Shown in pieces: positions 1-12,057 of a stretch of DNA of 64,000 bases (its first letter is position 1; each line of letters opens with the position of its first letter). A model generated the notes under the pieces. It ran no database searches, had not been told where the DNA came from, and was given only the letters and a program-made list of their open reading frames with translations. Both the position numbers and the translations under genes were made by a program. Source of the DNA: Zopfochytrium polystomum (lineage: Eukaryota; Chytridiomycota; Chytridiomycetes; Chytridiales; Chytridiaceae); the NCBI GenBank assembly GCA_025765615.1, contig JAIVFJ010000008.1, forward strand, positions 372,001 through 436,000, in the 5' to 3' direction.

Positions 1-2
1 TT

Positions 3-233
3 GTGTCGGCTCGCGACGACCTGCTGAAGTGGAGCCTGTCCAAAGGTGCGGACGGTCTGGAGAAGTATCGTGAGTCGAAGAATGCGAAGAGCTTGGACGG
101 ACTGCCAGGATTGCCAGCGTTTGCGCAGCAGAAGAAGTGGTGGCGGTTGGCATGGAGACCCCGCTTGGTGGATGTTGCCTTTGGTGCAATCTTGGGGTTT
201 TCGCTTTTCCGTCTTTATCAGTGGAACAGATAA
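3..233 (+). CDS. 3' end of a small membrane protein gene (partial)
   Basis: An open frame enters from the left edge and stops with TAA at 231-233, giving about 76 visible residues. The protein is basic and polar and ends in one hydrophobic stretch (around LVDVAFGAILGFSLFRLY) followed by a short polar tail, as in a C-terminal tail anchor or last transmembrane helix. The 5' part lies outside the window, so neither the start nor the family can be judged. An overlapping second frame (46-237) is probably a shadow. No function is assigned. Confidence 0.5.
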   Translation: MSARDDLLKWSLSKGADGLEKYRESKNAKSLDGLPGLPAFAQQKKWWRLAWRPRLVDVAFGAILGFSLFRLYQWNR

Positions 234-346
234 ATAAAAACGTGGCCCTCTTTTGAAGGAACGGACAAAAAAGAAACAACCAAAAAACCAGCAGTCGTCT
301 TTCTTGCCGGACCTCGACCCGCTCCACAAAGAAAGAAGCTGTCGTC

Positions 347-1265
347 ATGAGGTGAGCCACAACACTCGTCTTCGGCCGTCCCGGAACAGGAGGGCGACCT
401 GCCTCGATTAGCTTCTGCAAGATGGAGCGGTTTGGTCTACGAAGACGGGATGGGATGGGATGGGATGGGATGGGATGGGATGGGATGGGATGGGGTGGGG
501 TGGTATTGGACAACACCCTTCGGTTAACATTCACGTCCTCAACTTTCCAGCAAACTCGCCCCCTCTGCAGTCCGCGAAGGTGTTCGCAAGGTCCTCGCCT
601 ACTCCCTCGAGGAGAAGCCCAGGAAGTTCACGGAGACGATTGAGCTTCAGATTGGGCTCAAGAACTACGACCCCCAGCGTGACAAGCGTTTCTCCGGTAC
701 CGTCAAGTGAGGACCCTTCCCAGAACTACTGCCGAAGAACCTGTGTTCATGATATATTTTCCCGGTCTTTAGGCTTCCCCACGTCCCTCGCCCGGCTATG
801 AAACTTTGCATTCTTGCCGATGCTGCGGACGCGGACTCGGCTCGTGTGATCAGCCTGGACTCGATGTCGGTCGAGGACTTGAAGAAGCTCAACAAGAACA
901 AGAAGCTTATCAAGAAGCTGGCCAAGAAGTATGACCAGTTCCTCGCATCCGAAGCACTGATCAAGCAGATTCCCCGTCTGCTTGGTCCCGGTCTGTCGAA
1001 GGCTGGCAAGTTCCCGACGCCAGTATCTCACTCCGACGATCTTGGTGCCAAGGTTACAGAGATTAAAGCCACCATCAAGTTCCAGCTCAAGAAGGTTCTT
1101 TGCCTTGGTGTCGCGATCGGCCACGTCAAGATGACCGAAGACGAGCTTGTTCAGAACATTATGCTTGCCGTCAACTTCCTCGTCTCTTTGCTGAAGAAGA
1201 ACTGGCAGAACGTGAAGTCTCTCTTCATCAAGAGCTCGATGGGGAAGCCCGTCCGACTCTACTGA
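347..1265 (+). CDS. RPL10A: 60S ribosomal protein uL1 (L10a), three exons
   Basis: The gene encodes the L1-stalk protein of the cytosolic large ribosomal subunit. The model is join(347..351, 551..706, 773..1265). The 5-nt first exon carries ATG plus two bases. Exon 2 gives the conserved [18 protein letters not shown] and DKRFSGTV blocks. Exon 3 gives [55 protein letters not shown] and the typical C terminus [10 protein letters not shown]. Both introns are GT..AG and the phases agree. The total of 217 residues matches the family. A tiny first exon directly behind the start codon is common in ribosomal protein genes. Intron 1 contains a GGGAT-type pentamer repeat. Confidence 0.95.
446..503 (+). 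repeat. GGGAT pentanucleotide microsatellite in RPL10A intron 1
   Basis: About ten tandem copies of the pentamer GGGAT (read also as TGGGA) run through the first intron of the uL1 gene and decay into GGGGT at the 3' side. Small spurious ORFs here are products of the repeat. Confidence 0.9.
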
Positions 1266-1554
1266 TCTTATTGTTACGACGGCGTGTGGGGTTCTCTTCG
1301 CTGGTTGCCTCTTGGTGGAGGGTTTGTTTTGATGAAGTTTTCTTTTCGACGTGGAGCGGGCCAGCTGCGCTTTACCAAGTCTCTTCTTGCCCTGGTGGGT
1401 GGTCCGCGCTTGACCACAAGACAGAGATGCTTTTGGGAGCAGCACTTTCTTTCGTTCATGGGTTCTTGGTAGGGGTGGGTCGAGGCTCAGTGATTTGAAC
1501 ACGATCTTCTCGCCAACCATTTCTTTCTCTTGGTCGCTGTGAGAATTTCAAAAA

Positions 1555-4500
1555 ATGGAAATGGAGGAGGACGCCGCAGTCCACCAAGCTCAACAATCCC
1601 CGTCTGCTCGGGCGGACCTGGAGGACGAGCCTGTTCGGGAATCGGCTGCAGGTACTCAATTGACACGTAAAGTTACATACATCCATTAATGCCATTTTAT
1701 TCCACACGTGGACGCGCTGCTTCGTTCAGAGCCTGGAGCAATCCCCACCACTGGTGAAGCAGCAACTTCTGCTGCGAACCTCCCGCTCCCTTCATCGGCC
1801 AGCAGTCACGCGCAAGATCTTGCGCATTCACTCTCCGATTTCCATCCAGTGGATAGCGCTGCGTCAGTTCCGGAGAGTGGTGGAGACTCACGATCATTCT
1901 CTCCTTCGTTTGTTCATATCGACCCGGGGATTGCCCAGCAGGAGGTCACACACTCGGACGTGATGAACGATGACGAAGAGGAGGCGGCTTTCGAAGATGA
2001 GGATTACGAGATGAACGGGGACCGATACGAGAGCGATGAAGCTGGTCGGGATAGCGGCGAGGTTGAGGAATACTCTGGCGAAGAAGGGGAGGATGACGAC
2101 AGGGAGACGGCAGGCGCAGTGGAAGTGATCGATCTGCTGGACTCTGATGAAGCCGAGGCCGAAGAAAACGCGGGCGAGGAGAATTCATATTCTGGAGAGA
2201 ATGAAGTTAATGGTGATGAGACTTCCCGCGTCGAGTCGAGCGGCTCTCTGGACGATCCGGACTCCACGGTTACGTCCGAAGGTGTCCCCGATTCACACGA
2301 CACGCAAATCACAGTCCCTGCAGACTCTGTAGATGACAGGCGCAGTTTTTCGCTCCGGGATGCTCAATCGGAAGAGGTCCTGTCGATTCCGGCGGACTCT
2401 GGCGGACCGGCAGGCTCTGAAGACTCCCGCTTTGAAATGGACGTTGACGGAGATCAAACTGCAAATGTTGAGCCCGGATCAGGAACGCGGCCGAGATTCA
2501 ATGCTAATATTCTGGGGCCTTCAGACGATGCGAACCCACCATCCTCAACATCAGCTTCGCCTGAAGCACCGGGGCATGGTCGCACTGCGACCAGACCCAC
2601 TTCACCGTCCAGAGATCTTCCAACCACAGCAGCTCGCGACGAGGACTTCGTCGCAGATGTCGCAATCACTGCATCAATCCTGGAGGCAGCAGCAACTGGA
2701 GACCCCAGTCACACAGCAGCCGTAACTGAAGACGCTGCCCACTCATCTTCTGGTTCTCAAAATCTTCCACCAACTGTCACGAGTTCCAATAATGAAGTAG
2801 CCCGTCTCGAAGCACCCGCTAAACCTTCAGCAACCATAAATGCATCAAGCTCCACTCCTGCAACTCCCACCCCGAAAATGTCCAAACTGGATATTTTGCG
2901 GCAAAAGAAGATGAAACTTAATTCCGAGTATCAGAGACTTCCGCAGCCGCAACCAACCATTGAACAGGATCGACAGTTAGCGGCACCAACGGATCAGAAT
3001 ACTGAAGAGCCGCCTTCAAGAGAACAGCCGCAGTCACAGCGGCCGCCACAGCCGGAACTTTTGCCGCGCGATGATTTCACTCTTCGACGTGTTTTGGACT
3101 CACTGTCATTGCAAAAATTCGATGCGTCGTTTCGCGGTGCAATGCATAGCGTTCCCGGTTTTATGGAGTTCATCAGTGCAACTGCTGACAGACTCTCCGC
3201 TCACTATGAGAACTCACACGACGAAGTATTACGCACTCGAATAAATGCCTTGGAGAAGGAGAAATCAGAAGCGGAGGCCTTTTTTGGTGCGACCTCTTTT
3301 TCACACGATCTGCCTTACTGAGAGAGTTTCACAGACTCTCGAGTCAACGATCTCGAAAACGAAACACAATCATTTAGATTGGAAGTGGAAAGATTGTCGG
3401 AAGAGGTTGCCACGGAACGGCACCGTTCCTCGTCCTTATGTGAGTTTAATCTCGACTTCGTTGTCTGTAACAAACATGTTTGCTAGCTCATTTGCTTGAA
3501 ACGGAGCGTCAAACTTCTCGGTCGCTTCAAGACCGCTTTGATAAGACTTCAGCTGAGATCCAGGCGCTGCAGGGCCAAATTTCGAAGCTTGATGCGGAAA
3601 AACGGGATCTAGCGAACGTAATCGGCGGCAAGCTCGATGAAAAGGACCAAGTGCAACGTTAGTTGAAACCCTTCTTCTATCTTCCTCTGATATTCCGACT
3701 CAGGTGATGTGTCCCGCCTTCGATCTGAACTGGACGAGGCACGGGAGGAGGCCAGAACACTGCATCGTCAACTTCTCGACGGGCAATCAGAAGTTGTCAA
3801 AAACCGGTTGGAGAGATCGGCGAGGGAGCAGGAGAATGAGCAACTAAGGAAAGACGCTTCTTGGTTGAATGAAGAGCTTCGTCGTAAAACTGAAGAGTTT
3901 AAGGCCTACAGGCAGGAGAAGGTAAGAATGTCAATGAAGTCAATTTGCGCAAAACCAATTATGTTCCAGCAAGAGATTATTACCACACTTCAGCGAGAAA
4001 ATGATCTCATGCAGCAAGAAAAAAACCAGCTCGCCGTTAGAGCTCAGCAGCTACAAGAAAAGATGGAAGCTCAAGAGAAGCGTGTGTACAGTTCCTTGGA
4101 AAAAGTGAAAGAGGTCGGCGCTCTCAAGTTACATTCGCTTATTGAGCCTAAATCCACTTGTTTAGTCGGAAGCAAGGCTTATCGCTAGCGAGCAATCTTT
4201 CAAGAACGAGATGGCTGCACAGCAAAAGCTTACAAATCTGTATCAAAGCCAAGTTGAGGACTTGAAAAGGCAAATCGACGATCTTCAATCGACTGTTCGA
4301 GAGGCCGAGACTGGCCTGGAGCAATTTAGTATGGAACGAGATCACGCGAAAGAGACGCTCGAGCTGCGAACGGCTGAATTCCAGAAGGAAATCGAAGCCA
4401 GAGATTTCAAGATTGAGCAGCTTGAGGTTCAATCGCGCTCCATCAATTCACACGCAAGCAGATCTGTAGGAGATGTAAGTTCGAAGATTTCCGCTGGAAG

Positions 4501-7500
4501 AGAACCCCCTTCTAAAGTTAAATAGATCGGATTGCTTAGCCCTGCTGCCCTCGCAGCGAGCGAACTTCAACGATCTGGAAAAACTTTCACTGAGATTGTG
4601 AGTCCCTCCGCCCTTTTCTTTCAAGCTAACCCCTCCCAGTATGCGGAATTCACTAAGCTGCAAGATGACAACTTAGTTCTTCAGCGGGAGAATGAGCGAT
4701 TGACGGAATGCTTAAATCATATTTTGAACGAGCTAAACGAAAGAGTAGGAGATGAAATGAACAATTTGCTGACTAACAGTTCTGAACAGGGGCCAATGAT
4801 TCATCAATTCAAAGTTGATAAAGAACATGCAGAAAAAGAGGTTGCTCGCTTGTCGAAAGAGTTGTCTGCCTTTGCCCACGAAAATGAAACTACCTCCACC
4901 CACCTCAAGGATGCTCTCGCCGCGAAAAATGGGCTTGAGGCCCAAATCAAGGTCCTTACGCAAGGTTTGCCATTCATGTGAAAAGACCGAGATGTTTTGA
5001 CTATACCCACAGAAAACAATGACCTAGCACGCCAGGTTCAACACCTCCTTGTTGAAATAGAAACCCATCGGTCGGGACCCAGCAGTGCACGAAGAGTGGT
5101 TTCCTCCGCACCTTCGTTACCGTCGTCGACAGCATCTGGGCGCGTGATCTCCGAGAGACTTGTACTTTTCGAAAACGTCGCTGCTCTACAAACGCAAAAT
5201 CAACAACTTCGGGCATCATTGAGGAGTGTCAGCGAGGCGTATGAAAAGGCTAAGGCGGACGAAAATCGTCAAGTTGAGGCAAAAGTGGCTCAAGAACTTG
5301 AAACGTGTGAGAAAGCGATTGAGGAATTGAAAGAGCAGCTTCGAGTTTCAGATCTTCATTGCTCCACTTTCATGCGTGAAAGAGATCAATGGAGGCGAAT
5401 GGCTGAGAGCCGAGGCGCTGTTAATACAAGCCCTGCAAAGGTCTCAGACGGTTCTGCCAGACCGAAGACGCCAGTTTCCACCCAAAACGAATATGAACAG
5501 CTCTACAAAGATCTTCAAGTTCGTTTGTTTTCGGTCTGGTTGGGTGGCGCTAAATAATGATTTCAGCGTGACTTTGACAATTTAAGAAGAGAAACAGGCT
5601 CGGACACAAAGGCTCTGAAACAAGCCAATGAGGCCCTTTTGAAAGAAAAGAGCGATCTCAGTATTCAAATTGCTCGCCTAAACAGCAGCATCGATTACGT
5701 AAATGGTGGGATTGTTTAGTTCCACGCGTTTGTATCTAATGCCAAACCAAGAGCGATATAAAACTCTGTCGGAATCCAGCGAGCTTCAACGCAACGAAAA
5801 TAACCAGCTTCGTGACCGTATTGGGACACTTATGAATAATCTCACAAGTCAAGACTCGAAAGCTCAAGAACTGTCGAACCAGATCGTTGAACTTCGATTA
5901 TCCCTAGAAAATGCTCAGACAGAAATTAGACAGCTGCGAGGGGAAAGGGATGTTCTTCGTTCGAGCGAAGCACGCTGCGCTGCCGAGAATGAAGGGCTGA
6001 TGCAGCAACGGAATATGGCCAACGAGCATTTAAAGAGTCTCCAACGAATGTACGACGAACTAGATCGGCAGTCGCGCGATTCCGCGGCTAGATCTGAGGA
6101 GAAGTTGGCGCGTCTTGAAAAGGAACTGTAAGTTTAATGGAAGGTCTTGTTGCGGAATCTCATTTGGGGTTTCGTAAAGTGAAGCAGTACGGCATCAGCT
6201 GTCATCTGCAAGCGATGATCTACGAACGCTAAACGCAAGGCGCGACCTAGACATGCGGGACGCACAAACCAAAATCGAGAAATTGGTAAGTTTTCAAGCT
6301 CGCGTTGACTTATTAAAATAATATCATTCCTGTAGAATGGTGAGCTAGCTCAGGCTCTGCGAGACCGCGATGTTGCGATGTTTGAAGCGAGTAGTGGGAA
6401 GGAAAAAGTTGCGGACATTACAACAAGACTGCACGCAATGGAGGAAAAATTGAGCGTTTACGAGGGCAGGGTGGGAACTACGAATCAGCGAGGATCAGAG
6501 GCTGAAATAATTAAAGACCTTCAAAGTGAGCTGGCGCAAACAAGGTACACAACAAAATTAATTGCTTGGAGCTCAAACATCTTCACAGGTCTGATCTTGA
6601 AATGGCAAAAGAGGCTCTGCAGCTTGAAAGGCAGCGTGTTGAACAGTACAACTCAATCGCAAGCGCAAGTGAATTGAAGTTGATAGAATTCAACACTACT
6701 TATGACAAGTTTAAAGAGGATATGGACGCGAAATTGACGGAATCCGAGGTTTGTGTGTGTCCGCCAACACTTCCTCGTAACTCCACTTGCAGCGAACGAT
6801 TGCTCAACTCGAGCGATTACGAGACGATTTGGAAGAGCGATTAAGTAGGGCACACACCGAAGTAGTTTCACTTCAAAAGAAAGCGGACGACGAAAAAGAG
6901 GAGTTCAAAATGACGGAAGATCGGCTTAAGGACGAGATTGCCCGCATAAGGAAATCTGACGAAGATGTGAGTTAATTCTCATCCTTATGCAAACACAAAT
7001 CTTAGAAATTATTTGTAGGCGCAACACTCGATACGGCTACTTCAAGAACAAAATCGTGCTCAAGACGTAAGGCTTGCGGAATCCATGGAACTTTACTATG
7101 GCATTATACGGAAAGAGGCCGAGCACATGAAGGCCCTCCAAAAGGCTGAAGAAGAATTGCGTGAACTCCGTTCTGTTGTTGATGGACATAAGGTGCGAAT
7201 ATGCACTCAATTGACTGAAAGTCTAAACAACATTAGGCCCAAGCATCCGCTGCTGAGCGCAATCTTAAGGCGGCAGAAAAGTCATGGCAGCTGACGCGAG
7301 ACACTCTCGATAGTGAGATCGTGGCACTGCAGGGCCAGTGAGTTGCCCTCAATCTCTTTTGGACGTTAAGTCTCACTCTCACCTTCCAGGTTGACTGACC
7401 TTACGGAGCAAAATCATATTCTACACTCTCAGTTTGAAGCTATCAATACTCGCCTTGAGAGTCTTCACAATCCGTCGCAAATCGGTGCAGAGGAAAACAT

Positions 7501-10500
7501 TCAAGCTTCATCCGACAAAAACCTTGCCGATGTGATCCGGTACCTTCGAAGAGAAAATGACATTCTCGATAAGAAGCATGAAGTTGCTCTCCAGCAGTCT
7601 ATCCGTCTTCAACAGCAAGTAGAACACCTCCAACGGTCGCTTGACGAAACTCGACAATCTCTTGATAATGTGGGTGCCTTCTTACCCTTACTTGCTGCTC
7701 ACCATTCGAAACAGGAGCGAGAACAGCGGCAGGGAGTGGTTGACGCCGAAAAAATGCATAAGGAGCTTCTTGACAAGATTGACAGCTTGAACATTTTACG
7801 GGAGTCAAATGCAACCTTGCGGAGTCAAAATGAGATGAACATGAAAAGAATCGCCTTTTTGGAAGCCAGACTGTCCGAGAAGGATTCCGAAGTTGGACCG
7901 TTGCGTGGTACGACCTGCTCTCAATTGCATTGGTTTGACCTTCTCTAGCATCGAACCATAACTTAAAGGCCGAGATTGAAGCACTCCAAGCGCAAATTAA
8001 GCAGTTAGAAGTTGACAATAACTACTGGAAGGGTCGCACTCAGCTTATTCTGGCGAAATACGATGTATGTATCATGTGCCAGGTCAGATCGCCGTGCCAT
8101 GTGACTTACACTGTCAATCGTAGAGGATCGACCCTGTCGAGCACCAACAGCTCAAAGACAGGGCCGCGGATCTTCAGGCTACTTGCGATAGTTTGACGAA
8201 GCAGCTGGAGCTGGCGAAGGAAAAGCTGGCCGAGTTTGATTCCACCCTCGCCGAAGCCCAGGAAGCAAGAGTTCGTACGGAGGCCGATCTGCGGAGACTA
8301 AATGAAGAATCTGCAGCAAACTGGGCTGACGAAAGGAGGAAGCTAGTCGAACGAAGTAATGAGATCACGAAGAGAATGAGGGAGAGGCTTACAAGCCTTA
8401 CCGCGGAAAAATCGGCTTTGCAGACACAGTTGGACCTCTTAGCAGCGGAAAAGTCGAACGCAGAGTCAGTGGCGGCAGCAAAGCTCGATGAGTTGAAGGC
8501 ACTGAAGGCGACAGCTGATGGTGCTGCCGCGCGCGTGACGTCCCTGGAGTCTGATCTGTCCCAAACCCAACAGCAATTGAAAGAATCACGGAAAATCATA
8601 ACATCGTTGGAATTAGCAGCTTCCGCGCCAAAGAACTTGATCGCCTTGCCAGGTGGACCATCGTCAACGATTGCACAATCGCCGGCACCAGTGACGGACG
8701 CGAGTACAGCAGCACTCCAGCCACTTGCAAAAGCGGTTCAACCGCCCGCCGCGGTAAACAATGTGACAGCTGTGCCTTCCCCTTCGTCCTCAGTAAAGCG
8801 CCCACGGGAAGAAGAGGGACCGAACAAAATTTCAGTTCCTTCGGTTGTTGAGGCTCCGTCGATGACAACGGCGGCAACTGTCAACCTATCGGTTGCGCCC
8901 GCCCAGACACCTAGCGCAACAGAAGAACCGCTACAAAAACGTGCAAAAACTAGTTCTGAGGGTGAGGATGGAGAAATTAAGGGTATGGAGGATATTTCGC
9001 CGGAACCTTCGGCGATAAAAGACGACGCGGCACAAGTTCTCCACTCTTCTAGGCAGCAACAAGAGCAAAGGTACGTTGTCTGACGCGTAGCGTTTACTCA
9101 CGAATACTTTCAGCTTGCTAGTACCACCGACCGCGTCTCCAGTGTCTCCAGCGCTGGCTCCTCCAGCGAAGCAAAACGTTGCCATCAAGCCGCCACATGA
9201 CACACCGCTATTCTCGGCTCTCAAGGCGAATCCCGTTGATGCTACTGCAAGCGTACGAGCATCAACCTCTGTGACGACGACTCCAGTGAAAATTAGGAGA
9301 ACTGGTGTCACAGCGGAGTCAAACGGAAATGACGAATCAACAGCCGTCGGTGCAGGGAATGTCACTAAACCAGCCACTCCAACTGGTCCAACAACGTCTT
9401 CTACAGCCCCTGCCAGTACGGCCAGTCCATCCACTCCGATAGCCTCCGCTGTTGTTGCAGCGGCAAAGCCTACTTCCACGCTTCCTTCTCTCTCGTCAGC
9501 CCCAAACGCTTTGCAGCCAGACTCCCGCCAGGCACCGCCAAGTGCTTCTGATCCTCCAGCGATCGCCTCAGACAGCTCTCAGAGTAAGCATTTGTCATTC
9601 TTCAAAATCTCTACTCACCTAATTCAATCAGAGAAGCGACAATTGAACGGTAGACTGACGCCACCTAGACTTACAATACAATAACTAACGTGGCGCGAAT
9701 AACATTGGATTTAGAACTTCTTCGAAGAAAGCTTGCAGCCGTGAATCAAGCAGCAGCACCGGATGCGGCAAACGGCACTAATAACCCCGCTAATTCGGCG
9801 CAAAATTTAAATTTGACGACGTCGACCGTCACTCCGCCAAGTGAAGCCACGGCCCGTAAGCCTTCACAGAAACTTCAAACTGCGAGGAATGTACTAATCC
9901 TGCGTACAGCAATCTCGACACCCCTTCCTGTCAGGCGTCAGAGAATTGATCGAAGTTCTGTTGTTCCAGGTAACCGCAAGTCATCTTTTTTCTTGCGGAG
10001 TTTGGGGAGTTACTGAAACTGAGTTCAATGACATTGTTTTGGTTGGGAGCAGTTAATGCTCCCGCAACTGGCACACCGAGCGTAGCAACCGCAGAGAATG
10101 CGTCGACGGCTGGATCGGCGCTAACACAGTCTGTTCCCATCCTGATTACACCTCAGCCAGGCGGACCAGGAACACCATTACCTCAAAGACTCGGACAGGT
10201 GGCTGGAACTCGCCCAATTATTAAAACGAGAGAGGAACGAGAAATGCATCGACTCCAACAATTGCAGCAACAGCAACAGCAACAACAGCAACATCCTAAT
10301 TCTCAACAAGGATTTGTACTTCCGTCTACAGTTCAATTTAGAGCCGCGGGAGGCGGCATCAGACCGGTGAATCAGGGCGGTGTAAGCATGTTCGCGGGGT
10401 CCAATGTCCAAAGCGGTCCACAGAATCAATTTAAGGTACCATCGCTTGGACAGCAGTCTCATCAGGTCGGTCATCCACAGCAAAGTTTGCCGAACCTGCA

Positions 10501-10894
10501 ACAGCAACAGCAGCAATCTCCTCAAGCTAGTCAACAGCAGCAATTCAATATCGTGGCCAATCGTGGTCGAGGGCGTATAAACCCGGTGCAAAGGCCAATG
10601 GCGGGACGCATCGGAGTTGATGCTAGCGGACATTCAGCGGGGATGCGTGGTGGAGGAATGATCCGCGGGACGGGAGGGCAAGGTAGGGGTGGAATAGCTA
10701 TAGTTGGATCACGCATGTCAGGAAATGGGGGGGTCGGCGTTCTTAGCGGGGGAGGAGCAGTTGGCAACGGAGGAGCTCCCACGGGGCCTGGCATTGCGGA
10801 CCCCTCCAGTGGTGGTGTGGGGGGTAGCTCAGGCGGGGTTGGGTCGGGTGGGCAGCCAAGGCCAAATGTTGGCGGAAACGCGCCCCAGGGTTGA
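1555..10894 (+). CDS. Tpr/Mlp1-type nuclear pore basket protein, 27 exons
   Basis: Large coiled-coil nucleoporin of the nuclear basket, expected to act in mRNA export and basket scaffolding. The exons are 1555-1651, 1730-3286, 3335-3439, 3487-3657, 3704-3921, 3970-4113, 4166-4474, 4526-4597, 4640-4744, 4790-4964, 5013-5518, 5567-5705, 5752-6127, 6180-6285, 6336-6544, 6589-6748, 6793-6966, 7019-7192, 7237-7337, 7390-7669, 7715-7907, 7949-8064, 8124-9070, 9114-9583, 9632-9649, 9715-9969 and 10053-10894. All phases agree and the sum is 8,019 nt, or 2,672 residues. Family signs are RDQWRRMAESRG-like and ERYKTLSES segments, LTEQNHILHSQ, VIRYLRREND and, most specific, the WKGRTQLILAKYDRIDPVEH block. 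The first ~540 residues are acidic and disordered, before the coiled coil. The C terminus is Ala/Pro/Thr-rich, then Gln-rich and RGG/Gly-rich. The 18-nt exon 25 is the least certain piece. Confidence 0.9.
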
Positions 10895-11926
10895 ATTCTT
10901 GTAAATTTTGTGATTGCAGTTTGGCAATGAAAATTTTGAATGGCGTCCACAATGTTTGTGCGTGCCGCAATAAATTGTATTTTCGCTGGAAAATTAATGG
11001 CATCAACGGCAATTGGTTTGCCAAGACCTACGTTATGCCTCTTACCTGGGCAACGGTCACTCTTAGTATTTCGCAGAAGCAAGCCTGTGCAAGGACTAGA
11101 CGTCTAGAAACGAGTCGGCGATGCACCAGGTGCTCAATAAGCGCATTTGGCAGATACGAAAATAGCGACGCACTGGTGGCGGTGGGAGGCCTAGCGGTGG
11201 TTATCTGCCTCAAAAATTGGGCCGAATGGTGGACAAGTTTTTTCATAGGTGCCACCGTGCACCCCCGTGGAGTTCAAATCAGCGGAGGATGGTCGAGAAA
11301 TGTCACCCAGTCCAATGAGCTACTTCATGGCTTCTTGGACGGTCCCGCTGTGGCGTGAGACTGCTTTGAAAGACTGATTGCATTGCAACTCGATGGAGAG
11401 CCGTCGTCCACCGGCAAGAATCGCTCATTTCTTGCTTATCCTCCAATCTGAAGCTTGACCGAGGAAGTTTTTCGGAGTTGTAGGAAATGTAAGCTGGTAT
11501 CGGGCGTAAAGTGTTTGCCGCTAACCGACCCACCCGCTCGAACTGGTCCAGGGTCCGCACGCTGCTTGGCACGGTGCCACATCAATTGGTTCTTGTCCAC
11601 CACCAACCAAATGGCCTAAAATTTTTTCTTTTTTCCAATAATAATATTTGCTCGTCGCCTATAACTTTTCACGGCATGATTTGTTGTCCGGTGATCGATT
11701 TTGTCTTCCCTTGAAAAACATGCGCCGGAGATGCGGTTTGTCTCCTTTGCTGGGTGTTCGTTGAACAATGTGACAGCGAGTGCATCGGGTGTGACCGATC
11801 GTGACAGCAAACGATCCCATCCGCTTTCCCGTTCTTTCTCCCATTTCTCTCTCTCGCTCCCATTTCTCTTTTTTTCACAAGAGAAACGGGTAGACACAGG
11901 AGGAGAAAGGAGAGAGATAGAGAGGG

Positions 11927-11972
<46 letters not shown>

Positions 11973-12057
11973 CAGAGCGAAAGGGGGACCCTATAAAGAG
12001 CGCTTCACCAAGAATGCCCAAGGTTGGCGTTCTCAATTGATCGTTTTGCACCCAAAC
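10895..12057. other. Intergenic region between Tpr and noxR
   Basis: No convincing gene is seen. It holds the 3' flank of the nucleoporin gene, a long pure GA tract around 11925-11972 and, just before noxR, the upstream region of that gene with CCCTATAAAG near 11990 as a possible TATA element. Confidence 0.5.
11925..11972 (+). repeat. GA dinucleotide microsatellite
   Basis: A nearly uninterrupted (GA)n run about 85-135 nt upstream of the noxR start codon. It creates spurious Arg-Glu ORFs. Confidence 0.9.

Noticed and set aside
446..503. Telomere-like or regulatory repeat
   Set aside because: It is a simple GGGAT pentamer expansion inside an intron, not a TTAGGG array.
747..1520. Long minus-strand ORF over RPL10A
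   Set aside because: It is a shadow of the strongly coding plus strand; the uL1 frame matches the family throughout.
10178..11082. Minus-strand ORFs opposite the Tpr 3' end
   Set aside because: They mirror the Gln- and Gly-rich coding repeats of the plus strand and show no family features.
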